Source: Alphaproteobacteria bacterium
Lineage (GTDB): Bacteria > Pseudomonadota > Alphaproteobacteria > Rickettsiales > SXRF01
Direction of reading: 5' to 3'
Assembly (NCBI GenBank): GCA_019243895.1
Contig: JAFATP010000071.1
Span: 1 to 10,046, forward strand
Length of the DNA: 10,046 nt
The notes under the pieces were generated by a model. It searched no databases, was not told the origin of the DNA, and saw only the letters and a program-made list of their open reading frames with translations. How positions within the stretch are numbered: position 1 is the first letter of the stretch; every line of letters starts with the position of its first letter. Of the stretch, positions 1-6,515 are shown one piece after another. The position numbers and the translations under genes are program-made.

Positions 1-1
1 A

Positions 2-820
2 GCGTTTTACATTGTGCCCGCCAACTGGCATCCCTTCGTGCCGCAGAACGCAGGAGAATACGGGCATTTCGGCTGGAGCGGCATTCTGCGCGGCGCGGGC
101 TATATCTTCTTCGCCTATGTGGGATTCGAAGCGGTTTCCACGGCGGCGCAGGAAGCAAAGAATCCGCAGCGCGACGTGCCGATCGGCATTCTCGGCTCGC
201 TCACCGTCTGCACCATTCTCTACATGCTGGTGTCATTGGTGCTGACGGGCATTGTCAAATATTCCACACTGGACGTGCCGGATCCCATCGCGGTGGCGGT
301 GGACGCCATCGGCCTGCCATGGCTGGCCTTCGTGGTGAAGATCGGCGCCATCTGCGGTCTTTCCTCGGTGATGCTGGTGCTGATGTATGGCCAGACGCGC
401 ATTTTCTATACCATGGCCAGAGACGGCCTGCTGCCTTCGGTTTTCAGCCATGTGCATCCGCGCTTCAAGACGCCGTGGATCAATACGATCGTGGTCGGCA
501 TCATCTCCGGCATCGTGGCGGGAATGACGCCGATCGAGGATCTGGGCGATCTGGTGAATCTGGGAACGCTGATGGCATTCGCCATCATCTGTTTCACGGT
601 GCTCTACATGCGCCTGAAGGAAGCGGAGCTGCATCGGCCTTTCAAGGTGCCGTTCCCGCGCGTGGTGCCGGTGCTGGGAATACTCTCCTGCATGCTGTTG
701 ATCTCCACGCTGTGGAAAACATTCATCAACCTGATTCCCTATTTTATCCTCGGATTTCTTATTTATTTCACTTACGGGCAGTTTAACAGCCGCCTGCGGC
801 GCCAGGAGGCTGGGGCGTAA
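2..820 (+). CDS. APC-family amino acid permease, 3' part (5' end outside window)
   Basis: Integral inner-membrane amino acid transporter of the APC superfamily, most like the YfnA/YhdG (CAT-like) group of cation-coupled permeases. The reading frame is open from base 2 and already coding there, so the start lies upstream and only the last 272 residues are seen. The segment reading FFAYVGFEAVSTAAQEAKNPQRD (given here in parts: FFAYVGFEAVSTAA, then QEAKNPQRD) is the family's conserved TM6 and following loop. The later GQTRIFYTMARDGLLP stretch is the family's TM8 end and loop, and RPFKVPFPRVVP precedes the last two membrane segments. About six to seven hydrophobic segments are visible, which suits the C-terminal half of a 12-TM permease. 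The C-terminus is short and basic (RLRRQEAGA). The substrate cannot be assigned from sequence alone. A small lipoprotein gene follows 39 bases downstream on the same strand. Confidence 0.9.
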   Translation, partial: AFYIVPANWHPFVPQNAGEYGHFGWSGILRGAGYIFFAYVGFEAVSTAAQEAKNPQRDVPIGILGSLTVCTILYMLVSLVLTGIVKYSTLDVPDPIAVAVDAIGLPWLAFVVKIGAICGLSSVMLVLMYGQTRIFYTMARDGLLPSVFSHVHPRFKTPWINTIVVGIISGIVAGMTPIEDLGDLVNLGTLMAFAIICFTVLYMRLKEAELHRPFKVPFPRVVPVLGILSCMLLISTLWKTFINLIPYFILGFLIYFTYGQFNSRLRRQEAGA

Positions 821-859
821 GTCGGAAGATGCGATACGATAAACAAAGGAAAACAAAAA

Positions 860-1036
860 ATGCGTTCTGGGGCGAATTCGATTATTTTGCATGTTTGCAT
901 CGCGGTGATGCTGGTGTCGTGCGCTACCGCGTCCGGCACTCACAAGCGCAGCCGCACGTGGGACACGTATTACTCGCAGGACAATGACGTATCCTATGTT
1001 CCTCCCGTCAGCAATAACTGTTATGAGGATTGTTAG
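860..1036 (+). CDS. small putative lipoprotein, 58 aa, function unknown
   Basis: A 58-codon frame starts with ATG at 860 and stops with TAG at 1034-1036. An AGGA Shine-Dalgarno core at 847-850 lies 9 bases before the ATG, within an A-rich leader. The N-terminus has a basic residue, then a hydrophobic run (IILHVCIAVMLV) ending in the lipobox L18-V19-S20-C21, so signal peptidase II processing and lipidation at C21 are predicted. The mature part is only 38 residues, rich in Tyr, Asn, Asp and Ser. It has a VPP turn and ends in N-C-Y-E-D-C, giving a CxxxC pair at the very C-terminus that could form a disulfide or bind a metal. I do not recognise the family. It may be co-transcribed with the permease (39-bp gap). 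The 3' end converges on the transglycosylase gene with a 9-bp gap. The lipobox and ribosome binding site together make a real gene likely, but the frame is short. Confidence 0.62.
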   Translation: MRSGANSIILHVCIAVMLVSCATASGTHKRSRTWDTYYSQDNDVSYVPPVSNNCYEDC

Positions 1037-1048
1037 CCGCTGAGGCTA
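1034..1048. other. short inverted repeat built from the two convergent stop codons
   Basis: TAGCC at 1034-1038 and GGCTA at 1044-1048 form a perfect 5-bp stem with a 5-base loop. The left arm begins with the TAG stop of the small lipoprotein, and the right arm holds the TAG stop of the transglycosylase on the other strand. There is no T-tract on either side, so an intrinsic terminator is not supported. It may be a weak hairpin or chance. Confidence 0.3.
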
Positions 1049-2998
1049 TTGGCCGCTCGCCGCCCCATCACTCGCCATGCGCAAAGGCCCTCCGCCCAAT
1101 AGCTGACGGTATACTTCCAAATTCTCCACCACGTGCATCACATAGTTGCGCGTCTCGGCATATGGAATCTTTTCCACCCACTCCGCCGTGCCATCCACGC
1201 CGCCGCCTGGCATGCCGAACATGCCGATCCACTCGCGCACGCGGCCCGGCCCGGCATTATACGCCGCCGCCGCCAGCACGTAAGATCCGTGATACGCCCG
1301 CAGCAGGCGGCCTAAATAAGCGCTGCCCATCTGCACATTGTAGCGCGCCTCGTAAAGCCGGATGGGCTTAAAGCCGTAGCCGGTCTTGCGCGCCGTCTCG
1401 CGGGCGGTGGCAGGCAGCAGCTGCATCAGCCCAATGGCGCCCGCGCGGCTGCGCGCGGTTAAATCGAAATCGCTTTCCTGCCGGATCACCGCATGAACGA
1501 ATGCCGGTTCCGGCGCGTCCGGCGATAATTTCAGGCGCGGATAACCCGCATGCGGCAGAATGATGCCGCGCTGCAGGGCGCGCCGGGCGGCACGTACGCC
1601 GAGCATCGTATCGCCGGCGGCGGCAATGCCGGCGATGGCGGCGATGCTCTCCGGACCATCCGCCGCATCGATAGCGGCGTTAAGCAGGGTGGTGGCCATA
1701 TCGGGCTGCTTGGCCGCCGCGGCCAGACGCATGGCGCGCACCAGATCGCTGCGCTCGGCATTGCGCCGCGCGGCGGCGCTTACCGCCGGCTCTGCCGGAA
1801 ACCGCAGCGAAGCATTGCCGCGGAGCTTCACCGCGCCCAGCTGCCCGTAAAAGGTCGTCGGATACTCCGCCGCCGTGCCGTACCAGTCGCGGGCGGCTTC
1901 CTGGTCGCCGAGCTTTTCCGCCGCGCGTGCTGCCCAGTATTCGGCCCGTGCCTTGCTGCCGGGACTCTTCACTTCCTCGGCCAGGTGATAGAATTGAAGA
2001 TAGGCGTTCTGCGCGTCATGGCCGAATGCCATAAAAAGCCAGCCGGAAAGCCAGCGCGCATCCGCCAGGTCGCCGTTCTCGTGGTGCTCGTGATGTTCCA
2101 GCAGGCGCCGCGCTAAAACATAATCCCGTTCGGCAATGGCCTTGCGCACCTGGGGCTCGCGCATGCGCCACCATTTTTCCGGATAAGGCACGTAAGCCGG
2201 GGTGTTCAGGAGAATGGCGCGCACGCCCGCCTCGTCGCCGCGCCGCGCGTGCCAGCCCATGCGCGCATAGAGCAGGCCGGGATAAGCCTGCAATGCCGCA
2301 GGCACCTGGGAATTTAGAAACGGCGCATCGCGCGCGTCCGTCAACAGTGCGATGCGCGCCCGCGAAAGGGTGCGGTAGGAGCCGGAGAGAATATCCAGCA
2401 TGCGCAGCGCGGGTTTGATTTTTTCCTCCCACAGCAGCCGGTCTTCCCGCTCGATATGATCCTGCTCGCGCAGCAGATCGGCATAAGCGGCGAGGATGCG
2501 CTGTTCTTCATTCTCATCGAAATCGCCGTTCCGCCATGCCTCGCGCAGCAGGAAAACAACGTGTTCGGAATCGCGCGGCTGGCCGCCGCGCATCAGCGCC
2601 TCGGCGAAATGCATTTTGCCGGTGCCGGAAATGGGCGGGCTGGCGGCAAACCAATTCAGCAGCGTGGCGTCATCCACCTGGGAGGAGCGCAGGGCTTGCT
2701 CTGCCCGTAATTTCAGCTGCGATTGCTGCGGCCACTGCGGATGTTCGCGCATGAACGCGGCGATTTCCTGAAACGATGCGTGCGTGTCCGGGTCCAGCAA
2801 TGACTCCCAGGTGATGAGCCGTATCAGCGCGCCGTCGCCGCTGCGCGTGGCATGTGCCAGGGCGTTATCCCAATCCCTCCGGTTGGCGAAAAGGAAGGCG
2901 CTGTCCAATGCCGTATTGCCCGCGGCCTTCGCCGCAAGCGGGATTCCCTGCGCCAGCAGGCAGAGGAAAATAAGGAGAATGCGGGAGAGGGATGACAT
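1046..2998 (-). CDS. slt: soluble lytic murein transglycosylase, Slt70-like
   Basis: Periplasmic enzyme that cleaves the MurNAc-GlcNAc bond of peptidoglycan to give 1,6-anhydromuropeptides. It acts in murein turnover and cell-wall remodelling. The 650-residue length matches Slt70 (about 645). An N-terminal signal peptide is visible (hydrophobic 6-22, likely cleavage after A23-K24-A25). Residues about 28-480 are helical and TPR-like, rich in Trp, Arg and Ala pairs (YWAARAAEKLGD at 354-365), matching the ring-shaped U domain. The C-terminal SLT domain (about 490-635) has the catalytic Glu508 in IRQESDF, then GLMQLLPATA (523-532), AYNAGPGRVREW (579-590) and IPYAETRNYV (611-620), the four family motifs in order. 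The ATG at 2998 is the only start that gives a full signal peptide, but it has no clear Shine-Dalgarno sequence. The gene is divergent from the methyltransferase gene, with 54 bases between the start codons. Confidence 0.95.
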   Translation of the reverse strand: MSSLSRILLIFLCLLAQGIPLAAKAAGNTALDSAFLFANRRDWDNALAHATRSGDGALIRLITWESLLDPDTHASFQEIAAFMREHPQWPQQSQLKLRAEQALRSSQVDDATLLNWFAASPPISGTGKMHFAEALMRGGQPRDSEHVVFLLREAWRNGDFDENEEQRILAAYADLLREQDHIEREDRLLWEEKIKPALRMLDILSGSYRTLSRARIALLTDARDAPFLNSQVPAALQAYPGLLYARMGWHARRGDEAGVRAILLNTPAYVPYPEKWWRMREPQVRKAIAERDYVLARRLLEHHEHHENGDLADARWLSGWLFMAFGHDAQNAYLQFYHLAEEVKSPGSKARAEYWAARAAEKLGDQEAARDWYGTAAEYPTTFYGQLGAVKLRGNASLRFPAEPAVSAAARRNAERSDLVRAMRLAAAAKQPDMATTLLNAAIDAADGPESIAAIAGIAAAGDTMLGVRAARRALQRGIILPHAGYPRLKLSPDAPEPAFVHAVIRQESDFDLTARSRAGAIGLMQLLPATARETARKTGYGFKPIRLYEARYNVQMGSAYLGRLLRAYHGSYVLAAAAYNAGPGRVREWIGMFGMPGGGVDGTAEWVEKIPYAETRNYVMHVVENLEVYRQLLGGGPLRMASDGAASGQ

Positions 2999-3020
2999 GA
3001 AGCGTGAAAACTCGTACTAT
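2992..3020 (+). promoter_or_regulatory. candidate sigma70 promoter for the methyltransferase gene
   Basis: ATGACA (2992-2997, 5 of 6 to TTGACA) and TACTAT (3015-3020, 4 of 6 to TATAAT) are separated by 17 bases. Transcription would start near 3027, about 26 bases before the ATG at 3053. The -35 hexamer overlaps the start codon of slt on the other strand, which fits the very short divergent gap. This is predicted from hexamer match only. Confidence 0.4.
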
Positions 3021-3052
3021 TATTTTTGCAGCAGCATAAGGTTGGCGCAAGT

Positions 3053-3781
3053 ATGTACTTTCCCGACGTGATGAGCCTTAAGCAGTTCTACGCCAGCGAA
3101 ATGGGAGAGACGGTGCAGGCCGTGCTGCGCCGCCGCCTGCAGCGGATCTGGCCGCCGTTGATCTCCACCGAGGCGCTGCTGGCGCTGGGGTACGCCGTGC
3201 CCTTCCTGGGCGAAAGAGAATTGCAGCACGACGTGGCGATTGCCATGCCCGCCACTACCGGCGCGCTTTACTTCCCCGCCGGAGAATCCAATCGCGTGGC
3301 GCTGGTGCATGATGACGCATTGCCTTTCCCGGATCAAGCGTTCAATCGCGTGTTCCTGGTGCATGCGCTGGAGCATTGCGAGCGCATGGAGGCAACCATG
3401 CGGGAGGCGGCGCGGGTGCTGGTGCCGGGCGGGCGCATCCTGGCGGTGGTTCCCAGCCGCATCGGCGTATGGGCGCAATCGCATATGAGTCCCTTCGGCT
3501 ACGGGCGCCCTTTTTCCGTGCACCAGATGCGCGAATTGCTGGGCAGCGCCGGTCTTACCTATCTCCGCCACCAGGCGGCGCTGGCGGTGCCGCCGTTTTC
3601 CACGCGCTGGCTGCTCGCATGCATGCCCTATGCGGAAGCCGCCGCCGCGCTACTGGCTCCGCGCTTCGGCGGGCTCCTGCTGGTGGAGGCAGAAAAACAG
3701 ATTTACGCCTCGCTGGCGGCGCCCGCGCGCGCGGCGCTTAAGCCGGTGATGGTGCCGGTGGCGTCCGTTCAGCCCGCCTGA
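3053..3781 (+). CDS. class I SAM-dependent methyltransferase-like protein
   Basis: A 242-residue protein of the Methyltransf_11-like type that I associate with Alphaproteobacteria, where relatives begin with a DVxxLxxFYxSxxG segment; here DVMSLKQFYASEMG is at 5-18. It has LLALGYAVPFL (42-52) at the place of the SAM-binding glycine loop, ALPFPDQAFNRVFLVHALEH (89-108) as the post-II acidic and motif III region, and RVLVPGGRILAVVP (121-134) as the following strand. An F-G-x-G-R-P-F-S motif at 148-155 is typical of the subgroup. The glycine loop is degenerate (GYAVP rather than GxGxG), so SAM binding is probable but not assured. The ATG at 3053 is preferred over a TTG at 3026 because it matches the family N-terminus and has an AAGG at 3038-3041, though that is distant (11 bases). 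The acceptor substrate is unknown. It is transcribed away from slt and towards the kdp cluster, with 67 bases between. Confidence 0.78.
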   Translation: MYFPDVMSLKQFYASEMGETVQAVLRRRLQRIWPPLISTEALLALGYAVPFLGERELQHDVAIAMPATTGALYFPAGESNRVALVHDDALPFPDQAFNRVFLVHALEHCERMEATMREAARVLVPGGRILAVVPSRIGVWAQSHMSPFGYGRPFSVHQMRELLGSAGLTYLRHQAALAVPPFSTRWLLACMPYAEAAAALLAPRFGGLLLVEAEKQIYASLAAPARAALKPVMVPVASVQPA

Positions 3782-3848
3782 TTTTTTTTCATATTGCTTT
3801 CATCTTTTTCATGCTAGCTTCCGGCGACATTCAGCGATGAGGACAGCG

Positions 3849-3938
3849 ATGGCGTTTTTTTATGGAATGATCGGCGTGATATTTTTCGCATTGACTTATG
3901 GGATGGTGCGGTTATGCGAGAACCTCAAGGGAGAATGA
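3849..3938 (+). CDS. 29-aa membrane micro-protein leading the kdp cluster
   Basis: A 29-codon frame (ATG 3849, TGA 3936-3938) with GAGGA at 3839-3843, 5 bases before the start. The product is one hydrophobic segment (about residues 3-20) followed by a short polar tail ending C-E-N-L-K-G-E, as expected of a single-pass inner-membrane peptide. It stops one base before the kdpF start, so the frames are probably translationally coupled. I recall similar tiny frames with an F-F-A-L-x-x-G-x-V-x-L-C-E pattern before kdpF in other proteobacteria, but I cannot verify that here. The first residues M-A-F-F-Y resemble the M-T-F-F-Y of KdpF, which raises the possibility of a KdpF-like duplicate. A role in stabilising or regulating the Kdp complex is inference from position only. 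Confidence 0.6.
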   Translation: MAFFYGMIGVIFFALTYGMVRLCENLKGE

Positions 3939-3939
3939 C

Positions 3940-4032
3940 ATGACATTCTTTTATCTGCTGTGCGGTGTTGTCGGCGGAATGGTTTTCCTTTATCTGGTGG
4001 TGGCATTGCTGAAGCCGGAGATGTTTCCATGA
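3940..4032 (+). CDS. kdpF: K+-transporting ATPase subunit KdpF
   Basis: A 30-residue single-pass membrane peptide. In characterised Kdp systems KdpF is a small accessory subunit that stabilises the KdpFABC high-affinity potassium pump in the inner membrane. The sequence is one hydrophobic helix with the family's C-terminal signature: L-Y-L-V-V-A-L-L-K-P-E-M-F, matching the usual YLxxALLxPExF ending. A strong Shine-Dalgarno AAGGGAG at 3927-3933 lies 6 bases before the ATG. The stop codon overlaps the kdpA start in an ATGA junction (4029-4032), so translational coupling with kdpA is expected. Identification rests on the C-terminal signature plus its position immediately before kdpA. Confidence 0.88.
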   Translation: MTFFYLLCGVVGGMVFLYLVVALLKPEMFP

Positions 4033-5831
4033 ATGAATCGCTGCCCTTGGAATTCCTGACCGGAAACAGCCTATTGCAGATCCTGGTTTTCCTGCTGGTG
4101 CTGTTCTTGCTGGTGAAGCCGGTGGGGCTCTACATGGCTCGGGTGTATGCGGGTGAGAAATTCCTGCCGGTGAAATTGCTGGGCTGGCTGGAATGGCTGT
4201 GTTACGCGGCGGCCGGGGTGGATCCTCACAAGGAAATGACCTGGCGCCAATATGCCGTGGCGTTTCTCACCTTCAATCTCGCCGGGTTTCTTCTCTTGTT
4301 TGTCTTGCTGCTGTTGCAGGGAATGCTGCCGCTGAACCCTCAAGGATTTGGCGGAGTATCGCCTGATCTGGCTTTCAATATCGCGGTGAGTTTCATCACC
4401 AACACCAACTGGCAGTCCTATAGCGGTGAAACCACCTTAAGCAATTTCAGTCAGATAGTGGGGTTGACGGTACAGAATTTTTTATCGGCGGCGGCGGGAA
4501 TGAGCGTGCTGGTGGCGCTGGTGCGCGGTTTCACGCGCAAGAATACCGACCGCATCGGCAATTTCTGGGCCGACATGCTGCGCACCAATCTTTATATTCT
4601 CCTGCCGCTGTCGTTGATTTTGGCGGTGGCGCTCGGCAGCCAGGGGGTGGTGCAGAGCATGGCGGCGTATGCCGAAGTGCCCCTGGTGGAGCCGGCGCAG
4701 GCGCCGGAGCAAAAAGATGATGCAGGCAATGTCACGCAAAAAGCCGAAACGGTGACGAAGCAGCAATTGCCTTTGGGGCTGGCCGCATCCCAAACGGCAA
4801 TCCAGCAGCTCGGCACCAACGGCGGAGGGCTTTACAACGCCAATCTGGCTCATCCCTTCGCCAATCCCACCCCGCTTTCTGGATTCATGCAAATGCTCGC
4901 CATTCTCCTTATTCCGGCGGCGCTATGCTGCACGTTCGGCAAGATGGCGGGCGATATCCGACAGGGTTGGGCGGTGCTGATCGCGATGACGGTGATTTAT
5001 GTGCCGGTGCTGTTTTTCTGCCTGCATTACGAGCAGAACGGCAATCCGCTGCTTTCCGCGCTGGGGGTGGATCAGCATTACACGGCACTTCAGCCGGGCG
5101 GCAATATGGAGGGCAAGGAAACCCGCTTCGGCATTGTCAACTCGGTGATATGGGCCACCGCCACCACCGCCGCCTCCAATGGTTCGGTCAACAGCATGCT
5201 CGATTCGTTCACGCCGCTGGGCGGGCTTGCGCCCATGCTGCTGATGCATTTCGGCGAGGTGGTGTATGGGGGAGTGGGTTCCGGCCTCTACGGAATGCTG
5301 ATCTATGTGCTGGTGAGCGTGTTCATTGCGGGGCTGATGGTGGGACGAACGCCGGAATATCTGGGAAAGAAGATCCAGGCGTTCGAGATGAAAATGGCCT
5401 CGGTGGTGATTCTGATCGCTCCGCTCGCGGTGCTGGTAGGCACGGCCGTGGCGGTGCTGACCAAGGCGGGCCAGGCGGGCATCATGAATCCAGGCCCGCA
5501 AGGATTCAGCGAGGTCATGTATGCGTTCACCTCGGCCTCCAATAATAACGGCAGTGCGTTTGCGGGTTTAAATGCCAACACGGTGTTTTATAATACGGCG
5601 CTGGGGCTGTGCATGCTGATCGGCCGTTTCTGGGTGATCGTGCCGGTGCTGGCCATCGCCGGATCGCTCGCCGCCAAGAATCATATCCCCCCTTCGAACG
5701 GCACGCTGCCCACGCATACGCCGCTTTTTATCTCGGTGCTGGTGGGAACGGTGGTGCTGGTGGGCGTGCTCACCTATGTGCCGTCGCTTGCCCTGGGGCC
5801 GGCAGCGGAATATTTCAGCCTCCTGAAATAG
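4029..5831 (+). CDS. kdpA: K+-transporting ATPase potassium-binding subunit KdpA
   Basis: The K+-selective, channel-like subunit of the KdpFABC P-type ATPase, an inner-membrane protein of the SKT superfamily. In the known complex KdpA selects K+ and passes it to KdpB, which hydrolyses ATP. This copy is 600 residues, slightly longer than the usual 555-590, mainly because of a hydrophilic loop at about 220-247 (Glu, Gln, Lys-rich). All four selectivity-filter segments are intact: TNTNWQSYSGE (124-134), GTNGGGLYNAN (262-272), TTAASNGSVNSM (379-390) and TSASNNNGSAFAG (501-513). The C-terminus (SLALGPAAEYF) is a normal KdpA end, so the gene is not truncated. The ATG at 4029 is chosen for its ATGA overlap with kdpF, GGAG at 4017-4020 and the family N-terminus; an open frame upstream to 3960 is excluded for these reasons. 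Oddly, kdpB and kdpC do not follow. Confidence 0.97.
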   Translation: MNESLPLEFLTGNSLLQILVFLLVLFLLVKPVGLYMARVYAGEKFLPVKLLGWLEWLCYAAAGVDPHKEMTWRQYAVAFLTFNLAGFLLLFVLLLLQGMLPLNPQGFGGVSPDLAFNIAVSFITNTNWQSYSGETTLSNFSQIVGLTVQNFLSAAAGMSVLVALVRGFTRKNTDRIGNFWADMLRTNLYILLPLSLILAVALGSQGVVQSMAAYAEVPLVEPAQAPEQKDDAGNVTQKAETVTKQQLPLGLAASQTAIQQLGTNGGGLYNANLAHPFANPTPLSGFMQMLAILLIPAALCCTFGKMAGDIRQGWAVLIAMTVIYVPVLFFCLHYEQNGNPLLSALGVDQHYTALQPGGNMEGKETRFGIVNSVIWATATTAASNGSVNSMLDSFTPLGGLAPMLLMHFGEVVYGGVGSGLYGMLIYVLVSVFIAGLMVGRTPEYLGKKIQAFEMKMASVVILIAPLAVLVGTAVAVLTKAGQAGIMNPGPQGFSEVMYAFTSASNNNGSAFAGLNANTVFYNTALGLCMLIGRFWVIVPVLAIAGSLAAKNHIPPSNGTLPTHTPLFISVLVGTVVLVGVLTYVPSLALGPAAEYFSLLK

Positions 5832-5863
5832 CGCTTCCGCATTCCCTATTCCTTCTTTAGGCG

Positions 5864-5890
5864 CAGGGCTTCGCCGCTGATTGCTTTTTT
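5864..5890 (+). terminator. possible weak intrinsic terminator after kdpA
   Basis: CAGGGC (5864-5869) can pair with GCC-G-CTG (5873-5879) around a TTC loop, with one bulged G. A run of six T (5885-5890) follows after five bases. The stem is short and imperfect and the T-run is not adjacent, so this is a weak candidate. If real, it would close the kdpFA transcript 30-60 bases after kdpA. Confidence 0.3.
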
Positions 5891-5909
5891 ATGTGTATCG
5901 CTTTGAAAT
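5881..5909 (+). promoter_or_regulatory. weak candidate promoter for the glycine-zipper gene
   Basis: TTGCTT (5881-5886) and TGAAAT (5904-5909) are spaced by 17 bases, with 3 of 6 and 4 of 6 matches to sigma70 consensus. Transcription would begin about 18 bases before the ATG at 5935. I see no GGAAC-type EcfG stress-sigma -35 element in the gap. This is support by spacing only. Confidence 0.25.
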
Positions 5910-5934
5910 AAGGGCATAACATGAGGAGGCTGAC

Positions 5935-6462
5935 ATGGCACAGAACAAAAAGCATATCGAATTTGAAACCAATACGGGCGCTACGCATGAAGGGCAACAT
6001 GGCGACCACCCGGTGGGTGGCGCCGTCGGCGCGGCGATCGGGGCTGCGGCAGGCGCCGCGGTGGCGGGTGCCGCCAAAGGCGCAGTTGCGGGCGCGGCGG
6101 CGGCAGGCCCGGCGGGGGCTATCGCCGGTGCAGGCGTCGGCGGGGTGCTGGGAGCGTTGGCCGGGAAAGGCATAGCCCAGGCCGTCAATCCCACCACGGA
6201 GGATGTTTATTGGCGGGATCATTATCAATCCCGTCCGTATATCGATTCGACCGTGAATTATGAAACATACCAGCCGGCTTATAAATACGGCATCGATGCA
6301 TTTAGCCGTTATCCGGGCCGTTCCTATGATGAGATCGAGCCGGAATTACGCGCCGGCTGGGAAAGCGCCCGCGGCGCCTCCGTGCTGTCATGGGATAAGG
6401 CGAGTTATGCGACGCGGGATGCCTATGAGAGGCTGTATGGCCGCGAGGATGATTACGAGTAA
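5935..6462 (+). CDS. glycine-zipper protein with conserved C-terminal domain, function unknown
   Basis: A 175-residue protein in three parts. Residues 1-25 form a polar, His-containing head. Residues 27-83 are a Gly/Ala-rich glycine-zipper region with repeated G-x(3)-G spacing (GGAVGAAIGAAAGAAVAG and onwards) that may insert in or oligomerise at a membrane. The C-terminal part (about 92-168) has YWRDHYQSRPY, YQPAYKYGIDAF, EIEPELRAGWE and SWDKASYATRDAYERL. I know this domain pattern from uncharacterised, often stress-linked proteins in proteobacteria and cyanobacteria, but no function is established that I can name. There is no N-terminal signal peptide. The start is fixed by a very strong GAGGAGG (5923-5929) 5 bases before the ATG, implying high translation. 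It stands where kdpB would normally be, 103 bases after kdpA, and ends at a strong terminator. Confidence 0.85.
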   Translation: MAQNKKHIEFETNTGATHEGQHGDHPVGGAVGAAIGAAAGAAVAGAAKGAVAGAAAAGPAGAIAGAGVGGVLGALAGKGIAQAVNPTTEDVYWRDHYQSRPYIDSTVNYETYQPAYKYGIDAFSRYPGRSYDEIEPELRAGWESARGASVLSWDKASYATRDAYERLYGREDDYE

Positions 6463-6477
6463 AGGAAGCTAGATCAT

Positions 6478-6510
6478 AAAAAGCGGGGCTGGTGAAGCCC
6501 CGTTTTTTTA
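6478..6510. terminator. bidirectional rho-independent terminator
   Basis: CGGGGCT (6484-6490) and AGCCCCG (6496-6502) form a perfect 7-bp GC-rich stem with a GGTGA loop. Seven T (6503-6509) follow on the plus strand. AAAAA at 6478-6482 supplies a U-run on the minus strand. It lies between the convergent glycine-zipper gene (+) and lipoprotein gene (-) and can serve both. Confidence 0.92.
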
Positions 6511-6515
6511 TGCGG

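Noticed and set aside
233..943. Long minus-strand open frame opposite the permease
   Set aside because: Its His/Gln/Arg-rich composition is a typical antisense shadow of a membrane protein gene; it has no domain and the plus-strand frame is clearly coding.
3026..3052. TTG start giving nine extra residues on the methyltransferase
   Set aside because: The family N-terminus begins at the ATG at 3053, and the TTG has no ribosome binding site.
3760..3789. Possible terminator after the methyltransferase gene (GGCG/CGCC arms with a run of eight T)
   Set aside because: The stem is only 4 bp with an 11-base loop and the arms lie inside the coding end. The T-run alone is not enough.
3794..3820. Possible kdp promoter TTGCTT / TAGCTT with a TG extension
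   Set aside because: The spacer is 15 bases and each hexamer has only about three matches; no KdpE-type site could be recognised.
3960..4028. Longer kdpA reading frame starting upstream of 4029
   Set aside because: It would run through kdpF in another frame. The extra residues (Cys/Arg/Gly-rich) are not like KdpA, and the ATG at 4029 has a ribosome binding site and an ATGA overlap.
4923..5501. Minus-strand frame of 192 codons inside kdpA
   Set aside because: It is a His/Arg-rich antisense shadow of conserved kdpA codons.
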